From: Planctomycetota bacterium
GTDB lineage: Bacteria > Planctomycetota > Phycisphaerae > Phycisphaerales > UBA1924
Direction: 5' to 3'
Length of the DNA stretch: 5,828 nt
Assembly (NCBI GenBank): GCA_017303565.1
Contig: JAFLCM010000167.1
Location: 1-5,828 of the forward strand
This document shows positions 1 through 5,828 of the stretch, in pieces. A program made the translations under genes and the position numbers. Position 1 is the first letter of the stretch; every line of letters begins with the position of its first letter. The notes below the pieces were generated by a model that saw nothing but the letters and a program-made list of their open reading frames with translations, made no database searches and was not told the DNA's origin.

Positions 1-208
1 TCGCCGCGGTGTTCTTCGTCGGGTCGGTCGGCAGCGCCGGCGCGCCGGGGACCGAACTCGACACCGACGCCACCCGCACGCCCGGCGGCCCGTTCAGGCG
101 GGCGGTGACGGTGTCGCCCGGCCCGCCGAGGGCGAGGCCCACCACATCGAAGCCCACGGACAGGTTGCTGACCGTGGCAGGCGCGAAAGCCGTGACCGAT
201 GGGGGCAT
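1..208 (-). CDS. thrB: Homoserine kinase, N-terminal part (runs off the left edge)
   Basis: Homoserine kinase transfers phosphate from ATP to the hydroxyl of homoserine, the step before threonine synthase; it is a cytoplasmic GHMP-family kinase. Only the first 69 codons are here, with no stop before the edge. The N-terminus reads MPPSVTAFAPATVSNLSVGF and continues DVVGLAL, the hallmark opening of ThrB (PATxxNLxxGFDxxGLAL), and near residues 60-67 has LPTDPTKN, which resembles the family segment before the ATP loop. The GHMP ATP-binding motif (PxxxGLGSSAA) would lie beyond the edge and cannot be checked. The ATG shares its A with the TGA of thrA (TGATG), and a GGAGGT lies 4 nt upstream inside the thrA coding sequence, so translation is probably coupled to thrA. 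Identification from the N-terminal motif and the neighbour is strong. Confidence 0.93.
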   Translation of the reverse strand, partial: MPPSVTAFAPATVSNLSVGFDVVGLALGGPGDTVTARLNGPPGVRVASVSSSVPGAPALPTDPTKNTAA

Positions 209-2757
209 CAGGACCTCCCCCCGCCCGCGGCGCGGGTGCCGCCGAGGGCGCCGCCGGTGCGGAGCCGGAGCACGTCGGTGAGAACACCCATGGCGGTGCC
301 GACCGCGCCGGCGCCGCGTCCGGTGATGACCAGCGGACGCTGGTCGTAGCACGCGGTGTGGAAGACGATCATGTTGTCGGTCCCGCGCAGCGCTCCCAGC
401 GCTGAATCCATCGGCACGGTGACGGGGCCGACGCGGATCGCGCCGGGTTTCACCGACGCCGTGAAGCGCAGCACTTCGCCGCGGGCCTTCGCCCTTTTCA
501 CCTTCCCCTCGAACGCGCCGTCGAGCGTCCTCACGCGGCGCATCAGTTCGGCGCGGTCGAGCCCCATCCAGGCGCGGTCCACCAGCCCGGTGAGTTGGGC
601 CGGCTCGTCGCTCGTGCTGATCCCGCTCAGGCGGGCAAGGATCACGGCCTTGCGGGCCACGTCGCCGCCGGAAAGGTCGGTCACGGGGTCCGGCTCGGTG
701 TAGCCGAGTTCGACGGCCTTCGAGACGGCCTCGGAGAACGCCGCCCCGTCCTGCAGCGCCGTGGTGATGAACCCGAGCGTGCCGGAGAAGCAGCCCTCGA
801 TCGAGCGCACCTCGTCGCCGGTGGCGAGCAGCATGTCGAGCGTGTCGATGACGGGCAGGCCCGCTCCGACGGTGGCCTCGGCCCGGAGGGTGCGCCCGCT
901 CGATGCCGAAGCGGCGCGGATAGCGCAGAAGTCCTCCCACGAGTCCGCGATCGGGCGCTTGTTCGCCGTGACGGCGTCCATCCCCGCGCGGAGCGCCGAC
1001 GCGATCAGCCGTCCCGCGCCGTCGGAGTCCGACACGTCCACGAGCACGGGCGAGCGCAGCCTCACGCTCTCGGCCGCCGCCACCATCGCCTCCGGCCCCG
1101 AGGCCGCCTTGACCGCGCCCTCGACGCCCGCGAGCGATCCCCCGCCGGCCTTGGCCTTCAGAGCCGCGTCGATCTGGCCCGCGCTCAGCCCGCCCGCTTT
1201 CAGCAGGTACGCGCCGCGATCGGCGATGCCGACGATCCGCAGCCGCTCGGTCGTTCCGGCTCGTTCGGCCCGCTGACGGACCAGTTCGATGAACGCCCGC
1301 CCCACCTGCCCGCAGCCCATGACGAGCAGGTCGGTCACGCGCGGACCGGTCCCCGCCGAGGGCTGGTCGAGGGCGAACCGCTCGTGGATCGCCGCCACGG
1401 CGTCCGGAGCCTCGGCCTCGTCAACGGCGAGGGTGATGTTCAGTTCGCTCGAACCCTGCGCGATGGCGAGGACGTTCACGCCGCACTCGCCCAGCGCGGT
1501 GAACACGTTTCCCGAGACGCCCGGCGTGTGGGCCATGCCCAGGCCCACCGCGGCCACCAGCGCCACCTTCGAGCGCACGCCCACATCCTCGATGTCGCCC
1601 CTGGCGATGTCGGCGCGGAACTCTCGCTTCAAAGCCGCCTCGGCGTTGAGCGCATCGGCCCCCGGCACCGCCAGGCACACGCTGCTCTCGCTTGAGGACT
1701 GCGAGATCATCGTCACGCTGATGCCCCGCGCCGCCAGGCACGCGAACAGCCGCGCCGACACGCCGGGAACCCCCGACATCCCCTTGCCCTCGAGCGAGAT
1801 CAGCGCCTGGTCCCGCACCGCCGTCACCGCCTTCACCGGGTGCGGGCCGGGGCTGGATCGCCCGTCTACCACGCTGCCCGGGGCCGACGGGTTCAGCGTG
1901 TTCCGGACCTTCACGGCGATGCGCTTCGACGCCACCGGGATCATCGTCCGCTGGTGGAGCACCTTCGCGCCGTAGAACGACATCTCCGCCGCCTCGCGGT
2001 AGTTCAGTTGCGGGATGAGCGACGCGCCCGGCACGATGCGCGGGTCGGTGGTGTACACCCCGTCCACGTCGGTCCAGATGGTCACCTCGTCGGCGTTCAG
2101 CGCCCCGCCCAGCAGCGTGGCGGTGAAGTCGCTCCCGCCGCGGCTGAACGTCGTGGTCGATCCGTCGGGGGCGCGGCCCATGAACCCCGTCACCACCGGC
2201 ATCTCACCCCGCTCCAGCATCGGTCGAAGCGCCGAGTCGATCGCCCGATCGGTCACAAACGCCAGGGGGTTCGCGTCGGAGTAGTTCGCGTCGGTGTCGA
2301 TGAAGGTGTCGGCGTCGAGCGCGGTCGCTTTCACGCCTTTCTGCCGCAGGATCAGCGCCAGAACCCGCACGCTGAGTTTCTCCCCCGTCGCCACCACCCG
2401 GTCGCGGGTGCGGGGCGTCACCTCCCCGACCAGTTCGGCCCCGCGGAGCACGTTCTCCAGGTCCCCGATGATCCGCGTCACCTCGTCGCGCACCGGGCCC
2501 GACGGTCCCTCCACGGCGTCGAGGGCCTGTGCGTGCATGGACCGGATCTTCTCCAGCGCCGCAGCGACCTTGGCCCGCTCGCCCGCCCGCGCCGCCGACA
2601 CCGCGTCCACGAGCAGGTTCGTCACCCCGCTCATGGCGCTGGCAACGCCGACCACCCGGGCCCCTTTCGACGCCTCGATCAAGAGGTCCGCGGCGACGCG
2701 CATCCGCTCCGCGCCGAGCACGCTGGTCCCGCCGAACTTGTGCACCTCGATCCGCAT
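208..2757 (-). CDS. thrA: Bifunctional aspartate kinase / homoserine dehydrogenase
   Basis: This 849-residue enzyme catalyses the first step (ATP-dependent phosphorylation of aspartate) and third step (NAD(P)H reduction of aspartate semialdehyde to homoserine) of the threonine/methionine branch. The kinase domain spans about residues 1-290, with KFGGTSV at 7-13, SAMSGVTNLLVDA at 40-52, TGEKLS at 124-129, SRGGSD at 205-210 and TDVDGVYTTDPR at 229-240. Two ACT regulatory domains follow at about 310-460, with QSSSESS near 353 and QGSSELN near 434; such domains bind threonine in homologues, so feedback inhibition is likely. The dehydrogenase covers about 474-835: GCGQVG nucleotide loop at 481-486, ANKRP (catalytic Lys600) at 598-602, GAGLPVI at 631-637 and GYTEPDPVTDLSGGDVARK at 685-703. 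That last motif keeps residues equivalent to yeast Glu208, Asp214, Asp219 and Lys223. E. coli ThrA has 820 residues; the excess includes a Gly/Ala-rich tail of about 18 residues. The ATG at 2757 is chosen because MRIEVHKFGG is the normal family start; an in-frame ATG 15 codons upstream would overlap dus. No Shine-Dalgarno is visible. Confidence 0.97.
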   Translation of the reverse strand: MRIEVHKFGGTSVLGAERMRVAADLLIEASKGARVVGVASAMSGVTNLLVDAVSAARAGERAKVAAALEKIRSMHAQALDAVEGPSGPVRDEVTRIIGDLENVLRGAELVGEVTPRTRDRVVATGEKLSVRVLALILRQKGVKATALDADTFIDTDANYSDANPLAFVTDRAIDSALRPMLERGEMPVVTGFMGRAPDGSTTTFSRGGSDFTATLLGGALNADEVTIWTDVDGVYTTDPRIVPGASLIPQLNYREAAEMSFYGAKVLHQRTMIPVASKRIAVKVRNTLNPSAPGSVVDGRSSPGPHPVKAVTAVRDQALISLEGKGMSGVPGVSARLFACLAARGISVTMISQSSSESSVCLAVPGADALNAEAALKREFRADIARGDIEDVGVRSKVALVAAVGLGMAHTPGVSGNVFTALGECGVNVLAIAQGSSELNITLAVDEAEAPDAVAAIHERFALDQPSAGTGPRVTDLLVMGCGQVGRAFIELVRQRAERAGTTERLRIVGIADRGAYLLKAGGLSAGQIDAALKAKAGGGSLAGVEGAVKAASGPEAMVAAAESVRLRSPVLVDVSDSDGAGRLIASALRAGMDAVTANKRPIADSWEDFCAIRAASASSGRTLRAEATVGAGLPVIDTLDMLLATGDEVRSIEGCFSGTLGFITTALQDGAAFSEAVSKAVELGYTEPDPVTDLSGGDVARKAVILARLSGISTSDEPAQLTGLVDRAWMGLDRAELMRRVRTLDGAFEGKVKRAKARGEVLRFTASVKPGAIRVGPVTVPMDSALGALRGTDNMIVFHTACYDQRPLVITGRGAGAVGTAMGVLTDVLRLRTGGALGGTRAAGGGRS
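213..218 (-). promoter_or_regulatory. Shine-Dalgarno of thrB inside the thrA 3' end
   Basis: GGAGGT, preceded by further Gs, sits 4 nt before the thrB ATG on the minus strand. It is encoded by the last Gly-Arg-Ser codons of thrA. It is the only good Shine-Dalgarno at any gene start in this window, and it fixes the thrB start at the TGATG junction. This arrangement suits reinitiation by ribosomes finishing thrA. Confidence 0.75.
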
Positions 2758-2766
2758 GGGGTCGGG

Positions 2767-2772
2767 ATGATA
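2767..2772 (-). promoter_or_regulatory. Candidate -10 element of thrA (TATCAT)
   Basis: The 28-nt gap between the dus stop and the thrA ATG contains TATCAT on the minus strand, 5 of 6 matches to TATAAT, ending 9 nt before the ATG. Transcription starting 7 nt after it would give a leader of only about 3 nt. A partial -35 (TTGCCT, 2794-2799) is 21 nt upstream, which is too far for a standard promoter. Sequence inference only. Confidence 0.4.
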
Positions 2773-2785
2773 CCGAGGCCCCCGC

Positions 2786-3961
2786 TCACACCCAGGCAAC
2801 ACCGCCCGGGTCCCCGTTCACCGCGGCCTCCGACTCCCACCCCTTCGACCGCAGCCCGCCCGCGAGGTACTCGTCGCACGCCTCGTGCACGGTCCGAGCG
2901 TCGGGCGCTTCGCGGACTTTCTCCTTGAAGGGCTTGCACGGCGGCAGCCGCTTGGCGAACCACGTCACCCGGCGCCGGATGTGATTCATCGCGTAATGCT
3001 CGCCGCGGTACTCGACCATCAGGTCGAGGTAGCGGCGCAGAACGGCGATCTTCGAGGCCTCGGAAGGCTCCGAAACGTCAAACTCCAGATCAGCGGCGCT
3101 CGATCCGTCCGAATCTGAGCTCTGAGCTTTGCTGCATTGAGCTTTGCACAGCTGCGCCCCCCACCCCTGCCGGAAAATCCACGGGGCGCTTAACGCCCCG
3201 CGCCCGATCATCACCCCGGCGCAGCCCGTCTGCTCCATGATCGCCACCACGCGCTCGGGCGTGGTGACGTCCCCGTTGCCGATGACCGGGATCTTCTCCA
3301 CCGACTCGACCACACGGGCGATGCCCGACCAATCCGCAGTACCCGTGAACTTCTGCTCGGTGGTGCGCCCGTGGACGGTGACCGCGGCGATGCCGACCTT
3401 CTCCAGGTCCCGCGCCAGGGCGGGGGCGACGATCCGGCACGAGTCCCACCCCAGCCGCATCTTCGCCGTCACCGGGACACGTCCGCCCGTGGCCCTCTCC
3501 ACCGTCCGCACGATCGCCTCCGCCATCGCCACGGTGCTGTCGGGGCGGCACAGGAGCATCGAGCCGCCGTTCTTCTTCGTCACCTTGTCGACGGGGCAGC
3601 CCATGTTGATGTCCACGACCGTCGCGCCGTGATCGACCGCCCAGCGGGCGCCGTCGCACATGATTTCCGTCTCGGCACCGTAGAGCTGCATCCCCACCGG
3701 CTTGTCGAGGTCGTTGGTGCGGGCGAGGTCGAGCGACTGGGCCGTCCCCCGCAGCAGCCCGTGCGGGCTGAGCAGGTCGGTGCACGCCAGCCCGACGCCG
3801 CCCTGCTCCCGGCAGACGATCCGGAACGCCAGGTCGCAGTAGTTCGCGATCGGCGCGAGGAGCAGGTTCGTCTCCAGCGTGACCGCGCCGATCCGCAGCG
3901 GCTTCCCGATGGAAGGGTGGGGGTTGCGGGTGCTGGGCGCGGCGGAGATCACGCCCTTCAT
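2786..3961 (-). CDS. dusB: tRNA-dihydrouridine synthase (Dus family, closest in style to DusB)
   Basis: Dus enzymes are FMN-dependent, NAD(P)H-using reductases that convert specific uridines of tRNA to dihydrouridine. The 391-residue product has the FMN-binding TIM barrel at about residues 22-265: LLLAPIANYCDLAFR (33-47), GMQLYG (90-95), INMGCP with the proton-donating Cys122, KVTKKNGGSMLL (126-137), KMRLGWD (167-173), VHGRT (196-200), GNGDV (228-232) and MIGRGAL-PWIF (251-263). The helical tRNA-binding domain follows at about 304-367, recognisable by LRRYLDLMVEYRGE and FKEKV. The family usually shows APMAGVTD or AGYTD where this protein has APIANYCD, so it is diverged and the exact subfamily is uncertain. 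A repeat-bearing, Ser/Asp-rich insertion (about 270-303) joins the two domains. The ATG at 3961 precedes the barrel by about 20 residues; an ATG 32 codons further up would give a non-conserved extension, and GTG at 3952 is an alternative. No Shine-Dalgarno is visible. thrA follows after 28 nt. Confidence 0.9.
   Translation of the reverse strand: MKGVISAAPSTRNPHPSIGKPLRIGAVTLETNLLLAPIANYCDLAFRIVCREQGGVGLACTDLLSPHGLLRGTAQSLDLARTNDLDKPVGMQLYGAETEIMCDGARWAVDHGATVVDINMGCPVDKVTKKNGGSMLLCRPDSTVAMAEAIVRTVERATGGRVPVTAKMRLGWDSCRIVAPALARDLEKVGIAAVTVHGRTTEQKFTGTADWSGIARVVESVEKIPVIGNGDVTTPERVVAIMEQTGCAGVMIGRGALSAPWIFRQGWGAQLCKAQCSKAQSSDSDGSSAADLEFDVSEPSEASKIAVLRRYLDLMVEYRGEHYAMNHIRRRVTWFAKRLPPCKPFKEKVREAPDARTVHEACDEYLAGGLRSKGWESEAAVNGDPGGVAWV
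3116..3147 (-). repeat. Short in-frame repeats inside dus (TGAGCT units; 15-nt period)
   Basis: On the plus strand TGAGCTTTGC occurs at 3123-3132 and again at 3138-3147, exactly 15 nt apart, with a third TGAGCT at 3116-3121. Read on the coding strand, the repeat gives two copies of a Lys-Ala-Gln pentad (CKAQC, then SKAQS), so reading frame is preserved. The tract is visibly less GC-rich than its surroundings and falls in the linker between the barrel and the helical domain of Dus. Confidence 0.7.
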
Positions 3962-3965
3962 TATT
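3960..3965 (-). promoter_or_regulatory. Candidate -10 element at the dus start (AATAAT)
   Basis: AATAAT, 5 of 6 matches to TATAAT, overlaps the first two bases of the dus ATG on the minus strand. A transcript begun about 7-8 nt downstream would start at 3953-3952, on or next to an in-frame GTG (3950-3952). This would be a leaderless mRNA starting at codon 4 of the called gene. No convincing -35 is seen (best TTCCTC at 3984-3989). Inference from position and composition only. Confidence 0.3.
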
Positions 3966-3986
3966 GACGGCGCGGCGGCGTCCGAG

Positions 3987-4013
3987 GAATCGCCCGGCGC
4001 GGCTCGAATCGCC
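3987..4013. repeat. Direct repeat of GAATCGCC in the divergent gap
   Basis: Two identical copies, 3987-3994 and 4006-4013, start 19 nt apart, a little under two helical turns. They lie between the two divergent starts, a position suited to a shared operator. In GC-rich DNA an 8-mer repeated this closely may also be chance. Confidence 0.35.
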
Positions 4014-4051
4014 GATATCTCCGGGCTCCCGGGACGCCCCGCCCGACGCCG

Positions 4052-4057
4052 TACCAT
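4052..4057 (+). promoter_or_regulatory. Candidate -10 element of the Lol permease gene (TACCAT)
   Basis: TACCAT matches TATAAT at 4 of 6 positions, including the key TA and the final T (TANNNT). It ends 7 nt before the GTG at 4065, so transcription would start on or one base before the start codon. A weak GGGACG (4031-4036) lies 15 nt upstream. Evidence is positional only. Confidence 0.3.
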
Positions 4058-4064
4058 CCACCCC

Positions 4065-5572
4065 GTGTTCCACGCCCTGCTGACCCGCCGCTACCTCTTC
4101 AGCAAGGTGATGCCGCTGCTGGCATCGCTCGGGGTCATGCTGTGCACCGCGATGGTGCTGGTGGTCTGGAGCGTGATGGGCGGGTTCCTGCAGATGCTGC
4201 TCGCCTCGGGCAAGACCTTCATCGGCGACGTGGCCATCGCCTGGCCGGTCGTGGGCATGCCCTACTACGAGGACCTGATCAGCGAACTCGAGAAGGACGA
4301 CGCCGTCGCGGCCGCCACACCCACCATCGAGGCCATCGGCCTGCTGGGCCTGCCCACGGGCGAGGTCCGCACGGTGCAGGTCTTCGGCGTCGATCCCGCC
4401 GGCTACAACAAGGTCACCGGCTACCACGAGCGCCTGTGGTGGAAGCACCTCGACACCCCGCTCAAGCACGACGTGGAAGGCCTCGACCCGCGCCTGACCA
4501 TCGCCGAGGGCTTCGAGCGCGCCGGCGAGACCATGACCGAGCGCGACCCCCGCACCGGCCTCGACCGCCCCGCCCTCGTCCCCGGCATCGAGGTCGCCCG
4601 CTATAACCGCCGAACCAGCGAGGGCTACGTCACCGCCTACCCCGGCATGTTCATGCCGGAAAAGGAAGTCACGCTCAGCGTCCTCCCCCTCTCGCAGAAG
4701 GGCGTCGCCATCTCGACGCAGGACCGGCGCCTCCCCGTCGCCAACGAGTTCCGCACCGGGCTGTACGAGGCCGACGCCAACTGGGTGCTCGCCCCCATCG
4801 GCGTCCTGCAGCAAATGCTCAAACTCGACGCCGGCCAGAAGATCGAGCAGGCCTCCCGCTTCGGCGCCGTCGAGATCGGACCCGACGGACGCGAACGCCT
4901 CGCCCCGCCCAAGGTCGTCGGCGTCGAACCCGCCCGCGTCACCAACATCCTGCTCAAGGCCCGCGCCGGCGTCGACGCCAACGCCCTCGAGGCCCGCGTG
5001 CGCGACGTCTACCGGCGCTTCGCCACCTCCACGCCCGAGCGCGAGAAGGCGATGCCCGACCCCGACCGCATCCTCATCTTCACCTGGGAGAAGAAGCCCG
5101 GCCTCGAGACGTTCATCAGCGCCGTCAAGAAGGAGACCGGCCTCGTCCTCGTGCTGTTCTCGTTCATCAGCCTCACCGCGGTCTTCCTCGTTATCGCCAT
5201 CTTCTGGGCGATGGTGAGCGAGAAGACCAAGGACATCGGCGTGCTCCGCGCCATCGGCGTCAGCCGCGCCGGCGTCGCCTGGCTCTGGATCCGCTACGGG
5301 CTGGCCATCGGACTCGTCGGCAGCGTGCTGGGCGCGGCCCTCGCGTACCTGATCGTCCTGAATATCAACCCCATCCACGAGTGGCTCGGGCGCGCCCTGG
5401 GCATCGTCATCTGGGACCCCGCCGTCTACTACTTCACCGAGGTCCCCAGCCGCGTCGACCCCGCCCACGCCGCCATCGTGTTCGCCGGCGGCGTGCTCTC
5501 GTGCGCCGTCGGCGCGATCGTGCCGGCCCTCCGCGCCGCCACCATGGACCCCGTCAAGGCCCTTCGCTTCGA

Positions 5573-5576
<4 letters not shown>
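4065..5576 (+). CDS. lolC: LolC/LolE-type ABC transporter permease (FtsX/MacB fold)
   Basis: This is an inner-membrane permease of the type that, with the ATPase LolD, lifts outer-membrane lipoproteins off the inner membrane. The 503-residue product has the four-helix FtsX layout: TM1 about 16-40, a long extracytoplasmic domain about 45-355, then TM2 about 359-384, TM3 about 412-433 and TM4 about 469-489. Between TM2 and TM3 lies EKTKDIGVLRAIGVSRAGV (386-404), the conserved cytoplasmic coupling segment, and the C-terminus PALRAATMDPVKALRFE is typical of the family. The N-terminal segment LLTRRYLFSK before TM1 and SVMGGF at its end also match Lol permeases. E. coli LolC and LolE have about 400-414 residues, so the extracytoplasmic part is enlarged by about 90. 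The GTG start at 4065 keeps the family N-terminus; upstream in-frame codons run through non-conserved intergenic sequence. The next gene overlaps the stop (ATGA). A different substrate, as in MacB-like exporters, cannot be excluded. Confidence 0.8.

Positions 5577-5828
<252 letters not shown>

Larger units (their letters stand above)
3962..4064. promoter_or_regulatory. Divergent intergenic region between dus and the Lol permease gene
   Basis: These 103 bases separate two divergent genes and should carry promoters for both. The sequence is GC-rich apart from small AT-richer spots at 3961-3968, around GATATC (4014-4019) and near 4052-4057. The octamer GAATCGCC occurs twice (3987-3994 and 4006-4013). 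There is no leader peptide with threonine-rich codons and no stem-loop with a T-run, so no attenuator is evident. Confidence 0.6.

Noticed and set aside
2758..2802. Longer thrA start, 15 codons upstream of MRIEV
   Set aside because: The extra residues are not family-like, the start would overlap the dus stop, and KFGGTSV normally lies within about 10 residues of the N-terminus.
595..2928. Long plus-strand open frames (about 360 codons each) opposite thrA
   Set aside because: Arg/His/Ala-rich shadow translations over an enzyme whose motifs are continuous on the minus strand.
3964..3992. Plus-strand promoter with TTGACG (3964-3969) as -35 for the permease gene
   Set aside because: At 16-18 nt spacing there is no recognisable -10; the nearest, GAATCG, has about one match to consensus.
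4020..4035. Hairpin from CCGGG and CCCGG near 4021-4031
   Set aside because: The arms are 5 bp with a loop of about two bases, too tight to fold as drawn, and such matches are frequent at this GC content.
3962..4057. Longer dus start, 32 codons upstream
   Set aside because: The extension is low-complexity, would consume nearly the whole divergent gap and begin 8 bases from the permease start, leaving no room for promoters.
3962..4064. Threonine attenuator or leader peptide upstream of the thr genes
   Set aside because: Neither the divergent gap nor the 28-nt gap before thrA has a short open frame rich in Thr or Ile codons or a terminator hairpin with a T-run.

Overview
This 5.8 kb stretch is GC-rich (roughly 70 % by eye) and almost entirely coding. 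It holds five protein genes, two of them cut by the window edges, in two divergent groups. On the minus strand, reading right to left: a tRNA-dihydrouridine synthase (dus), a bifunctional aspartokinase/homoserine dehydrogenase (thrA), and the first 69 codons of homoserine kinase (thrB). On the plus strand, reading rightward from a 103-bp divergent gap: a LolC/E-type (FtsX/MacB fold) ABC permease, then the first 85 codons of a LolD-type ATPase. No stretch above 300 bases lacks a gene. I saw no RNA gene, mobile element, CRISPR array or convincing terminator.

The organism is a high-GC bacterium. A Lol-type lipoprotein-releasing transporter implies a two-membrane envelope. A fused ThrA, a Dus with diverged signature residues and an enlarged Lol permease would fit a planctomycete of the Phycisphaerae type. 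That placement is inference from flavour, not from a search.

The genes serve three housekeeping jobs. ThrA performs the first and third steps of the aspartate pathway (phosphorylation of aspartate, reduction of aspartate semialdehyde to homoserine). ThrB phosphorylates homoserine on the way to threonine, and its start codon shares one base with the thrA stop (TGATG). Dus reduces uridines in tRNA. The Lol pair would release lipoproteins from the inner membrane, and the ATPase start overlaps the permease stop by four bases (ATGA).

The most unusual signal is in the starts. The three genes not translationally coupled to an upstream gene (dus, thrA, permease) show no Shine-Dalgarno sequence. Each instead has a -10-like AT-rich hexamer just before or at the start, in otherwise very GC-rich DNA, as expected for leaderless or nearly leaderless mRNAs. 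Only thrB, which follows thrA directly, has a strong GGAGGT. Other points of interest are a 15-nt repeated insertion inside dus, a repeated 8-mer in the divergent gap, the long extracytoplasmic domain of the permease and an insertion after Walker A in the ATPase. I found no sign of a wholly new system; this looks mainly like core metabolism.
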